A stretch of DNA of 44,902 nt from Microbacteriaceae bacterium UBA1487 (GTDB lineage: Bacteria; Actinomycetota; Actinomycetes; Actinomycetales; Microbacteriaceae), in contig DCRR01000008.1 in assembly GCA_002325245.1 (NCBI GenBank), positions 19,595 through 64,496 on the forward strand. Direction: 5' to 3'. Positions 22,034 through 29,145 of this stretch are shown one piece after another. The notes under the pieces are model-generated. The model had not been told where the DNA came from and searched no databases. It saw only the letters and a list, made by a program, of their open reading frames with translations. How positions within the stretch are numbered: position 1 is the stretch's first letter; every line of letters starts with the position of its first letter. The position numbers and the translations under genes were made by a program.

Positions 22034-22899
22034 GCGGAGCGATGACCCCCGAGTACCTCGACGACCTGATCCGTCGAGCACTGGCTGAGGACGCCCCGTG
22101 GGGCGACGTCACCAGTGAGGTGTTCGTTCCCGCCGACGCGAGGGCCACCGCCACGCTCTCCTCGCGCGAACCGGGGGTGCTCAGCGGCCTGACGGTGTTC
22201 GCGCGCGTGTTCCAGATCGTTGATGCCTCGATCGGGATCGATCTGCTCGCCCGCGACGGCGACGCGGTCGAGCCGGGCGCGATCCTGGCGCGGGTGACCG
22301 GACCCGCGCGCGCGATCCTGCGCGCCGAGCGCATCGCCCTGAACCTTTCGCAGCGCATGTCGGGCATCGCCACGGCGACGCGGCGCTACGTCGACGCGGT
22401 CGCGGGCACGAGCTCCCGGATCGTCGACACCCGCAAGACGACGCCGGGCCTGCGCGCGCTCGAACGCCAGGCGGTGCGCGACGGCGGCGGGCACAACCAC
22501 CGCTTCTCGCTCTCCGACGCCGTGATGGCCAAGGACAACCACCTCGCCGTGCTCGCTGCTCAGGGGATCGGCACCGGCGATGCGATCCGCGCCGCGCGCG
22601 CGAAGCTCGGCCACACCGTCCACCTGGAGGTCGAGGTCGACCGGGTCGACCAGATCGAGGAGGTGGTATCGGCCGGCGTCGACACGATCATGCTCGACAA
22701 CTTCACGCTCAATGAGCTCCGCGAGGGCGTCGCCCTGGTCGCGGGCCGCGCCGTCGTCGAGGCGAGCGGCGGCGTGACGCTCGACACGGTCGCCGACATC
22801 GCCGCGACCGGCGTCGACGTCATCTCGGTGGGCGCTCTCACGCACAGCGTGCGCGCGCTCGATCTCGGGCTCGACGTCGAGGTGCAGCTGCCCTCATGA
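22030..22899 (+). CDS. nadC: Nicotinate-nucleotide pyrophosphorylase (carboxylating)
   Basis: NadC (quinolinate phosphoribosyltransferase) converts quinolinate and PRPP to nicotinate mononucleotide, completing the de novo branch. It has 289 residues. Motifs: EDAPWGDVTSEVFVPADA, LSSREPGVLSGL, LNLSQRMSGIATATRRYVD, the signature DTRKTTPGLRALERQAVRDG followed by GGHNHRFSLSDAVMAKDNH, then HLEVEVDRVDQ, MLDNFTLNELREGV, EASGGVTLDTV and GVDVISVGALTHSVRALD. ATGA overlaps join it to nadB (22030-22033) and to the desulfurase (22896-22899). Confidence 0.95.
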   Translation: MSGAMTPEYLDDLIRRALAEDAPWGDVTSEVFVPADARATATLSSREPGVLSGLTVFARVFQIVDASIGIDLLARDGDAVEPGAILARVTGPARAILRAERIALNLSQRMSGIATATRRYVDAVAGTSSRIVDTRKTTPGLRALERQAVRDGGGHNHRFSLSDAVMAKDNHLAVLAAQGIGTGDAIRAARAKLGHTVHLEVEVDRVDQIEEVVSAGVDTIMLDNFTLNELREGVALVAGRAVVEASGGVTLDTVADIAATGVDVISVGALTHSVRALDLGLDVEVQLPS

Positions 22900-24050
22900 G
22901 CTATCTCGACCAGGCGGCGACTCGCCCCATGCGCCGCGAGGTGCTCGAGGCGATGTGGCCGTTCCTGGCGGGCGAGTACGAGGGCGAGTTCGGGAATCCG
23001 TCGAGTCGCCACGACGTCGGCGATCGCGCCGCGCGCGCACTGGCCGATGCCCGTGCCCGGATCGCGGGGCACTTGGGCTGCCGCCCCGCGGAGGTGATCC
23101 TGACCTCCGGCGGTACCGAGGCCGACAATCTCGCGCTGAAAGGCATCGCGCTGGCGAACCCGCGCGGCCGCCACCTGGTCACGTCCGCGATCGAGCACGA
23201 GGCGGTGCTCGAGAGCGCCGACTACCTGCGTCGCCTGCACGGCGTCGAGGTCACGTTCGTCGACCTCACGCCCGAGGGGCTCGTCACCCCGGCGGCGCTT
23301 GCGGCGGCCCTGCGAGACGAGACCACGCTGGTCAGCATCCACCACGGCAACAACGAGATCGGATGCGTGCAGCCGATCCGCGAACTCGCCGCCGTGGCGC
23401 GGGAGGCCGGCATCCCGTTCCACACGGATGCCGTGCAGTCGGCTGGCTGGCTCGACGTCGGTCTGGTGGCCCTCGGCGTCGATGCCGTCAGCGTCGCCGG
23501 TCACAAGCTCGGCGCGCCGAAGGGCGTCGGCGCGCTCGCGGTGCGCCGCGGCGTGGCGCTGGAGCCGCTCATCCACGGCGGCGGGCAGGAGCGCGGGCGC
23601 CGCTCGGGCACCGAGAACGTCGCGGGTGCGGTGGGCCTGGCGACGGCGCTCGACCTGGCGGCCGCGGCGCGCGGCGCGGCCTCCGAGACGGCCGCCGCGC
23701 GCGATGCGCTGATCGAGGGTGTGCTGGCGGCGGTGCCGGGGGCACTGCTCACCGGGCCGCGCGAGCCGCGGCTGCCGGGGCACGCCTCCTTCTGCTTCCC
23801 GGGCACGAGCGGCGAGGCGGTGCTGCTCGAGTTGGAGCGGCGCGGAGTCGTGTGCTCCAGCGGCTCGGCCTGCGCGGCGGGCAGCGACGAGCCCTCGCAC
23901 GTGCTCACTGCGGTCGGCATCGCGCCCGAGGTGGCGCAGACCGCGGTGCGGTTCACGTTCGGGGCGGAGTTCACGCCGGCTGATGCCGAGAGCGTGGTCG
24001 CCCGGGTCGCGGAGTCGGTCGCGGCGGTCGGCGGACTCAGCGCATCCTGA
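22896..24050 (+). CDS. Cysteine desulfurase, NifS/IscS-like, of the NAD operon
   Basis: A 384-residue PLP enzyme that takes sulfur from cysteine for Fe-S clusters. Motifs: SYLDQAATRPMRREVLEAM, EFGNPSSRHDVGDRAAR, LTSGGTEADNLALKG, SAIEHEAVLESADYL, SIHHGNNEIGCVQPI, FHTDAVQSAGWLDV, the PLP lysine in SVAGHKLGAPKGVGAL, GGQERGRRSGTENVAG and the persulfide loop CSSGSACAAGSDEPSHVL. Translational coupling to nadC places it in the NAD operon, where it most simply supplies the [4Fe-4S] cluster of NadA; this is inference. Similar nadA-linked NifS proteins exist in other bacteria. Confidence 0.92.
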   Translation: MSYLDQAATRPMRREVLEAMWPFLAGEYEGEFGNPSSRHDVGDRAARALADARARIAGHLGCRPAEVILTSGGTEADNLALKGIALANPRGRHLVTSAIEHEAVLESADYLRRLHGVEVTFVDLTPEGLVTPAALAAALRDETTLVSIHHGNNEIGCVQPIRELAAVAREAGIPFHTDAVQSAGWLDVGLVALGVDAVSVAGHKLGAPKGVGALAVRRGVALEPLIHGGGQERGRRSGTENVAGAVGLATALDLAAAARGAASETAAARDALIEGVLAAVPGALLTGPREPRLPGHASFCFPGTSGEAVLLELERRGVVCSSGSACAAGSDEPSHVLTAVGIAPEVAQTAVRFTFGAEFTPADAESVVARVAESVAAVGGLSAS

Positions 24051-24068
24051 GCCGCGGTTGACGCCGAC

Positions 24069-24084
24069 TCGAACATATGTTCGA
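24069..24084 (+). promoter_or_regulatory. Perfect LexA-type SOS box before the radical SAM gene
   Basis: TCGAACATATGTTCGA is a perfect 16-bp palindrome and matches the Gram-positive/actinobacterial SOS box CGAACnnnnGTTCG. It ends 7 bases before the ATG. A possible -10 (TATGTT, 24076-24081) lies inside it, so bound LexA would block the promoter. Confidence 0.8.
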
Positions 24085-24091
24085 ATGAGGC

Positions 24092-25174
24092 ATGCGGTGG
24101 AGCGGGCAGCGGTTGAGCGCGGAGAACGTCGAAGCGCTGCCCGGCCTCGCGCGCCTCAACAACCTGGTGCGCAGCGTGCAGACGCCCGAGTTCGCCGGCG
24201 TCACCTTCCACGAGGTGCTCGCGAAATCGGCGCTCAACAAGGTGCCCGGCGGCGGGGGAGCGCTGCCCTTCTCCTGGACGATCAACCCTTACCGCGGCTG
24301 TCAGCACGCTTGCACCTACTGCTTCGCGAGGCCCACTCACGAGTACCTCGACCTCGATGCAGGCCGTGATTTCGACAGTCAGATCATCGTCAAGACCAAC
24401 GTCGCCGAGGTGCTCGAGCGCGAGCTCGCCCGCCCGAGCTGGCAGCACCATCCGGTCGCGCTCGGCACCAACACCGACCCGTATCAGCGCGCCGAGGGCC
24501 GCTACCGGCTGATCCCGGGCATCATCGCGGCGCTGGCGGCCTCGGGCACCCCGCTCAGCATCCTCACGAAGGGCACCCTGCTGCGGCGCGATCTGCCGCT
24601 GCTGGCCGAAGCCCGCGGGCACGTGCCCGTCGACCTCGCGTTGTCGATCGCGATCTTCGACCCCGATCTGCAGCGCTCCGTCGAACCCGGAACCGCGACC
24701 GCCGCGGCACGGCTGCAGACCGTGCGGGCGGTGCGCGAGGCGGGCTTCGACTGCGCGGTGCTGCTGATGCCGGTGCTGCCATTCCTCACCGACACCCGCG
24801 AGCACCTCGACCGCGCCTTCCGGATGCTCGCCGAGGCGGGCGCGACGAGCGTCGCCTACTCCGCCCTGCACCTGAAGCCCGGGGTGAAGGAGTGGTACCT
24901 GGCCTGGATCGAGCGGGCGCATCCGGAGCACCTGGAGCGCACCCGCGCCCTCTATGCGGGCGGCGTGTACGCGCCGAAGGAGTACCGGCGCTGGCTCGCC
25001 GAGCGCATCCGGCCGTTCATGCGCCAGTACGGATTCGAGCGCACCCGGCTCGCGCCCGGAACCGGCGTGCCGGCGTCGTCCGCGCATCCGGAGGCGGCGC
25101 ATCGCGGTTCGCGCCTGCTGGCGACGGAGCTGTCGCCGCGCGCCGCCGCAGCGCTGCAGCCGTCGCTGTTCTGA
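24092..25174 (+). CDS. Rv2578c-family radical SAM protein, probably SOS-controlled
   Basis: A 360-residue radical S-adenosylmethionine enzyme. The cluster motif is NPYRGCQHACTYCFARPTH (CxxxCxxC), followed by HEYLDLDAGRDFDSQIIVK and VALGTNTDPYQRAEGRY, then SILTKGTLLRRDLPLL. These match Rv2578c, in a group related to spore photoproduct lyase-like proteins. The N-terminus (MRWSGQRLSAENVEALPGL) agrees with the family, supporting ATG 24092 although the only Shine-Dalgarno-like bases (GAGG) are 1 base away. A perfect SOS box ends 7 bases before the start, pointing to a DNA-damage function. The true reaction of this family is not established to my knowledge. It lies 41 bases downstream of the NAD operon but should have its own promoter. 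Confidence 0.9.
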   Translation: MRWSGQRLSAENVEALPGLARLNNLVRSVQTPEFAGVTFHEVLAKSALNKVPGGGGALPFSWTINPYRGCQHACTYCFARPTHEYLDLDAGRDFDSQIIVKTNVAEVLERELARPSWQHHPVALGTNTDPYQRAEGRYRLIPGIIAALAASGTPLSILTKGTLLRRDLPLLAEARGHVPVDLALSIAIFDPDLQRSVEPGTATAAARLQTVRAVREAGFDCAVLLMPVLPFLTDTREHLDRAFRMLAEAGATSVAYSALHLKPGVKEWYLAWIERAHPEHLERTRALYAGGVYAPKEYRRWLAERIRPFMRQYGFERTRLAPGTGVPASSAHPEAAHRGSRLLATELSPRAAAALQPSLF

Positions 25175-25235
25175 GACGGCCAGATCGCACGGTGTGGCTC
25201 TTGCCGTGACGACGGACGGGCGCAATGCTCGGATC

Positions 25236-26294
25236 ATGACATCTGAGGCTCTCGCCGCGGCGATCGACCAGTTCGGAGATCCGCGGGGGTACCTCGCGGT
25301 GGCCTCGATCGGGCTGCCGCCGCAGCGCTCGGTCGACGCCATGATGGCCGATCTCGAGGCGTGGGCGGCGGCCGATCGCGACCCGCAGGGCTACGACCCG
25401 GTCATCGAGCGGACGCGCGCCTCCTACGCGCGCCTCGTGCGAGTGAGCGTCGACCAGGTGGCCATCGGGGGTGCCGTCTCGGTCATGAGCTCGCTCGTCG
25501 CCGAGGCGGTGCCGCCGGGAGCTGAGGTGCTCGTCGCCGACAACGATTTCTCGTCGGTGCACTTCCCGTTCCTGCAGCGGCAGGGGGAGGGCGGCATCCG
25601 CGTTCGCGTGGTCGCCCTCGATGCCCTCGCTGACGAGATCCGGGATGACACTCATCTGGTGGCGTTCTCGCTCGTGCAGTCGGCGACCGGGCAGGTGGCC
25701 GACGTCGGCGCGATCCGCGAGGCGGCCGCGCGGGTCGGCGCGCTCACGTACTGCGACGTGACCCAGGCCGCGGGCGTCTACCCGGTCGATGCATCGCTGT
25801 TCGACATCACCTCGTGTCATGCCTACAAGTGGCTGTGCTCGCCGCGCGGTGTCGGATTCCTGACCGTCAGCGAGCGCGGGTCGCGGGCGCTGCGACCGCT
25901 GCAGGCCGGCTGGTACGCCGGCGACGACGTCTGGAAGAGCACCTACGGGCCGGAGATGCATCTGGCGACCAACGCCCGGCGCTTCGACGTCTCGCCCGCG
26001 TGGCAGGCGTGGGTCGGCGCCGAGCACGCCATCGAGCTGTTCGCCGGGCTCGACATGCGCGAGGTGTGGGAGCGGACCAGCGGACTCGGCGACGCGCTCT
26101 GCGAGGCGCTCGGCATCCCGCTTCAGCATCAGCCGATCGTCACCTGGCCCGACACCAGCGGGCAGGACCTGCGCACTCTGATCGCCGCCGGAGTTCGCGT
26201 CTCCGGTCGCGCGGGGCGGCTGCGGGCGTCGTTCCACCTCTGGAACGACGAGTCCGACGTTCAGGCGGTCACCCAGGCACTCTGGGGGTCGTGA
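25236..26294 (+). CDS. Aminotransferase class V-fold PLP-dependent enzyme
   Basis: A 352-residue protein from ATG 25236; an in-frame GTG at 25206 would add 10 residues, and there is no clear ribosome-binding site for either. The reading shows a fold-type I class V enzyme: IGLPPQRSVDAMMADL, QVAIGGAVSVMSSLVAEAV, VLVADNDFSSVHFPF, VAFSLVQSATGQVADV, TYCDVTQAAGVYPVD with the cofactor Asp, and the Schiff-base lysine in SCHAYKWLCSPRGVGFL. The end has RVSGRAGRLRASFHLWND. It is related to desulfurases, kynureninase and isopenicillin epimerase-like proteins. It lacks the Cys-containing persulfide loop of NifS/SufS, so desulfuration is unlikely. The substrate is unknown. It sits alone between the radical SAM gene and glyS. 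Confidence 0.82.
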   Translation: MTSEALAAAIDQFGDPRGYLAVASIGLPPQRSVDAMMADLEAWAAADRDPQGYDPVIERTRASYARLVRVSVDQVAIGGAVSVMSSLVAEAVPPGAEVLVADNDFSSVHFPFLQRQGEGGIRVRVVALDALADEIRDDTHLVAFSLVQSATGQVADVGAIREAAARVGALTYCDVTQAAGVYPVDASLFDITSCHAYKWLCSPRGVGFLTVSERGSRALRPLQAGWYAGDDVWKSTYGPEMHLATNARRFDVSPAWQAWVGAEHAIELFAGLDMREVWERTSGLGDALCEALGIPLQHQPIVTWPDTSGQDLRTLIAAGVRVSGRAGRLRASFHLWNDESDVQAVTQALWGS

Positions 26295-26301
26295 CCGCCG
26301 G

Positions 26302-26307
26302 TAGGCT
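26302..26307 (+). promoter_or_regulatory. Possible -10 box (TAGGCT) of glyS
   Basis: TAGGCT just after the upstream stop would start transcription near 26313, giving an 80-nt leader before the GTG of glyS. No T-box-like or Gly-codon leader frame was recognised in that leader. Confidence 0.45.
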
Positions 26308-26393
26308 GGCGTGAAGCGTCCGGCGTTCGCCGTCGACGCATCCCGCGCATCATCGACCGCGCAGCCAGCGCGGCTGACCTCTGGAGTTTCTTC

Positions 26394-27779
26394 GTGGCAA
26401 CGCCCAACCCGCTCGATTCGATCATCTCCCTCGCCAAGCGCCGAGGCTTCGTCTATCAGGCGGGTGAGATCTACGGCGGGTCCCGCTCCGCCTGGGACTA
26501 CGGCCCGCTCGGCACCGCGCTGAAGGAGAACATCAAGCGCGAGTGGTGGAAGTTCATGGTGCAGACGCGCGATGACATCGTCGGCATCGACTCCTCGGTG
26601 ATCCTTCCGAAGAAGGTCTGGGAGGCCTCCGGTCACGTCGAGGTCTTCAGCGACCCGCTCGTCGAGTGCCAGAGCTGTCACAAGCGCTACCGCGAAGACC
26701 ACCTGCTCGAGGAGTTCGAGGAGAAGAAGGGCCGCGCGCCCGAGAACGGCCTCGCCGACATCGCCTGCGCCAACTGCGGCACCCGCGGCCAGTGGACCGA
26801 GCCGCGCGCCTTCAGCGGACTGCTGAAGACCTTCCTGGGCCCGGTGGATGACGAGGCCGGCATGCACTACCTGCGGCCCGAGACGGCGCAGGGCATCTTC
26901 GTCAACTTCGCCAACGTCATGTCGAGTGCGCGCATGAAGCCGCCGTTCGGCATCGCTCAGGTCGGCAAGAGCTTCCGCAACGAGATCACGCCCGGAAACT
27001 TCATCTTCCGCACCCGCGAGTTCGAGCAGATGGAGATGGAGTTCTTCGTCGAGCCCGGAACCGACGAAGAATGGCACCAGTACTGGATCGACGCGTGCAT
27101 GAAGTGGTACCGCGACCTCGGCATCCAGGAGGAGAACCTGCGGTTCTTCGAGCACCCGCAGGAGAAGCTCAGCCACTACTCGAAGCGCACCGTCGACGTC
27201 GAGTATCGCTTCCGCTTTGCCGGCTCCGAGTGGGGCGAGCTGATGGGTGTCGCCAACCGCACCGACTTCGACCTCAAGACGCACTCCGAGCACTCGGGCG
27301 TCGACCTGTCGTACTTCGACCAGACCAAGAACGAGCGCTGGATCCCGTACGTGATCGAGCCGGCGTTCGGCCTGACTCGCGCGCTGATGGCGTTCCTGGT
27401 GGACGCCTACAGCGAGGACGAGGCGCCCAACACCAAGGGCGGCGTCGACAAGCGCACCGTGCTGCGTCTCGACCGCCGGCTCGCCCCGGTCAAGGCGGCG
27501 GTGCTGCCGCTGTCGCGCAACGAGAAGCTCTCGCCGGTGGCGAAGGAGCTCGCCGACCGGCTGCGCCAGCACTGGATGATCGAGTTCGATGACGCGGGCG
27601 CGATCGGGCGCCGCTACCGTCGCCAGGACGAGATCGGCACCCCGTTCTGCGTCACCGTCGACTTCGACACTCTCGACGACAACGCGGTGACCGTGCGCGA
27701 GCGCGACACGATGAGCCAGGAGCGCATCCCGCTCGAGGGCCTCGAGCGCTACCTCGCCGGCCACCTCCTCGGCGCCTGA
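26394..27779 (+). CDS. glyS: Glycyl-tRNA synthetase, homodimeric (alpha2) type
   Basis: A 461-residue class II aminoacyl-tRNA synthetase. It opens with LDSIISLAKRRGFVYQAGEIYGG, then SAWDYGPLGTALKENIKREWW. Motif 2 region: GIAQVGKSFRNEITPGNFIFRTREFEQ, read as two parts. Motif 3 region: VIEPAFGLTRALMAFL. An insertion has two CxxC pairs (CQSCHKRY and CANCGTRGQWTEP), a likely zinc site as in other bacterial alpha2 enzymes. The C-terminal anticodon-binding domain is short and ends DTMSQERIPLEGLERYL. GTG start at 26394; no strong Shine-Dalgarno sequence is visible. Confidence 0.94.
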   Translation: MATPNPLDSIISLAKRRGFVYQAGEIYGGSRSAWDYGPLGTALKENIKREWWKFMVQTRDDIVGIDSSVILPKKVWEASGHVEVFSDPLVECQSCHKRYREDHLLEEFEEKKGRAPENGLADIACANCGTRGQWTEPRAFSGLLKTFLGPVDDEAGMHYLRPETAQGIFVNFANVMSSARMKPPFGIAQVGKSFRNEITPGNFIFRTREFEQMEMEFFVEPGTDEEWHQYWIDACMKWYRDLGIQEENLRFFEHPQEKLSHYSKRTVDVEYRFRFAGSEWGELMGVANRTDFDLKTHSEHSGVDLSYFDQTKNERWIPYVIEPAFGLTRALMAFLVDAYSEDEAPNTKGGVDKRTVLRLDRRLAPVKAAVLPLSRNEKLSPVAKELADRLRQHWMIEFDDAGAIGRRYRRQDEIGTPFCVTVDFDTLDDNAVTVRERDTMSQERIPLEGLERYLAGHLLGA

Positions 27780-27826
27780 CCCCCGCTCGGCGGGAATATG
27801 CGCGGGTGGAGGGCGTTGGAGTTGAG

Positions 27827-28480
27827 GTGAGCAACTCCATCAAGGTCGACATCTGGTCGGACGTGCAGTGCCCCTGGTGCTACATCGGCAAGCGGAAGTT
27901 CGAGGCTGCGGCAGCGGCCTTCGATGGCGAGGTCGAGGTCGAGTACCACTCGTTCGAGCTCGCGCCCGACACACCGGTCGACTACGACGGGACCCCCGCC
28001 CAGTACCTCGCCGAGCGCAAGGGCCTGCCGATGCCGCAGGTCGAGCAGATGATCCAGCGCGTCACCGACATCGCCGCGAGCGTCGGGCTCGAGTACCACT
28101 ACGAGCACGTGCACCAGACCAACACCATCAAGGCGCACGAGCTGCTGCACCTCGCCAAGGAGCACGGCCGCCAGGCCGAGATGAAGGAAGCGCTGCTGAA
28201 GGCATACTTCGTCGACGGCGGACATGTCGGGCGCATCCCGGACCTCGCCGACCTCGCGGCGGACCTCGGTTTCGACCGCGATCAGGTCGTCGACGCGCTC
28301 GAAAGCGAGCGCTACCTGCCGGCGGTGAAGGCGGATGTGGCCCAGGCTGCCGCCTACGGGATCTCGGGAGTGCCCTTCTTCGTGTTCGAAGAGCGCTACG
28401 GTGTGTCCGGGGCACAAGACACCACCGTGTTTGCCGACGTGCTTCGCCAGCTCAGCGCCGAGAAGGAGACCGCAGCATGA
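27827..28480 (+). CDS. DsbA-family thioredoxin-fold oxidoreductase, FrnE-like
   Basis: A 217-residue cytosolic DsbA/2-hydroxychromene isomerase-like protein. The active site is WSDVQCPWCYIGKRKFE (CPWC) at the N-terminus. The cis-Pro loop is GISGVPFFVFEERYGVSGAQ. The alpha-helical insert has VHQTNTIKAHELLHLAKEHG, then KAYFVDGGHVG, typical of the FrnE branch. There is no signal peptide, so it acts in the cytoplasm, likely on thiols or disulfides. GTG 27827 has GGAG five bases upstream (start MSNSIKVDIW); an ATG-like upstream in-frame start at 27806 is less well supported. Its stop overlaps the ATG of a 46-residue protein (ATGA 28477-28480). Confidence 0.88.
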   Translation: MSNSIKVDIWSDVQCPWCYIGKRKFEAAAAAFDGEVEVEYHSFELAPDTPVDYDGTPAQYLAERKGLPMPQVEQMIQRVTDIAASVGLEYHYEHVHQTNTIKAHELLHLAKEHGRQAEMKEALLKAYFVDGGHVGRIPDLADLAADLGFDRDQVVDALESERYLPAVKADVAQAAAYGISGVPFFVFEERYGVSGAQDTTVFADVLRQLSAEKETAA

Positions 28481-28617
28481 CTCAGCCCACGACCCCGAGC
28501 CCGCTTGAGATGGTGGGAGCCCCGGATGCGGCGGCCTGCGAGGGCGATGTGTGCGTCGTCAACGCGCATCCCGAGCACGCGCTCGTGACGCGCGCACTCG
28601 ACGCCGACGCGGTCTGA
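28477..28617 (+). CDS. 46-residue protein with CEGDVC motif, coupled to the FrnE-like gene
   Basis: The frame runs ATG 28477 to TGA 28615-28617 and overlaps the upstream stop as ATGA, a strong sign of coupled translation. The product begins MTQPTTPSPLEMVGAPDAA, then ACEGDVCVVNAHPEHAL and ends ALDADAV. Two Cys four residues apart (CxxxxC) with acidic residues between, and a following His, could form a disulfide or bind metal. I recall similar short Cys-containing proteins beside such genes in relatives but cannot name a family. A redox substrate or partner of the DsbA-like protein is inference from coupling alone. Confidence 0.65.
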   Translation: MTQPTTPSPLEMVGAPDAAACEGDVCVVNAHPEHALVTRALDADAV

Positions 28618-28630
28618 ACGCCGAACCCGC

Positions 28631-29113
28631 CTACTCGCGCGCCGCGATCGGCTCGGTGATATCGGCGACGGTTGCCTCGAAGGAGCGGATCACCGCATCC
28701 GCCTGTGCGAACAGGCTGAGCCCGTGCTGCCCGGCCCCCATCGACACGCGACGCCCGGCCATGCTCCGGTCAGCGAAGACGGGCCAGGCCGTCGTTGAGC
28801 CGAACGGCGTGATGGTGCCGCGCTCGTAGCCGGTCGCGGCGAGGGCGACCTCCGCATCCGGCAGCTTCAGCCGGTTGACGCCGACCAGCGCCCGCAGCTT
28901 GGGCCAGGAGATCTGCCGGTCGCCGGGCACGAGCGCGAACAGGAACGTGCCGTCGCTGCGCTTGACGACGAGGGTCTTCACGATCTCGGCCGGGGTGATG
29001 CCGAGAATCTCGGCCGCCTCCTCGAGCGAGCGGGCGGGGGCGCGCTCGATGATCTCGATCTCGACTCCGCGCGCGGCGGCATCGGCTTCGACGCGTTGAC
29101 GTCCGTTCGTCAC
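28631..29113 (-). CDS. YbaK/EbsC-family aminoacyl-tRNA editing deacylase
   Basis: A 160-residue YbaK-type protein that hydrolyses mischarged tRNAs, usually Cys-tRNA(Pro), in trans. Family pattern: ARSLEEAAEILGITPAEIVKTLVVK, FLFALVPGDRQISWPKLRALV, ATGYERGTITPFGSTTAWPV, RVSMGAGQHGLSLFAQADAVI. The GxxxP-type segment GTITPFG and the surrounding pocket fit the editing domain. Precise specificity (YbaK, ProX or a relative) cannot be told. GTG start at 29113; it diverges from dusB across 32 bases and converges with the 46-residue gene, with 13 bases between stops. Confidence 0.85.
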   Translation of the reverse strand: MTNGRQRVEADAAARGVEIEIIERAPARSLEEAAEILGITPAEIVKTLVVKRSDGTFLFALVPGDRQISWPKLRALVGVNRLKLPDAEVALAATGYERGTITPFGSTTAWPVFADRSMAGRRVSMGAGQHGLSLFAQADAVIRSFEATVADITEPIAARE

Positions 29114-29132
29114 CTGGTCAGGACCTTTCTGG

Positions 29133-29138
29133 GAGAAT
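29133..29138 (+). promoter_or_regulatory. Possible -10 box (GAGAAT) of dusB
   Basis: GAGAAT lies 7 bases before the ATG of dusB, fitting a relaxed NANNNT -10 in the leaderless layout. No Shine-Dalgarno is present in the gap (CGGGACG). Confidence 0.4.
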
Positions 29139-29145
29139 CGGGACG

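Noticed and set aside
24085..24092. Earlier ATG (24085) for the radical SAM gene
   Set aside because: It is in another frame. The MRW start at 24092 matches the family N-terminus.
26308..26393. T-box or glycine riboswitch before glyS
   Set aside because: The 86-nt stretch has no T-box consensus, no long conserved helices and no Gly-codon leader frame that I could recognise.
25017..27764. Very long open frame (about 915 codons) antisense to the radical SAM end, PLP enzyme and glyS
   Set aside because: Composition is rich in Arg, Glu, Val, Leu and His without domain motifs. The opposite strand has three recognisable enzymes.
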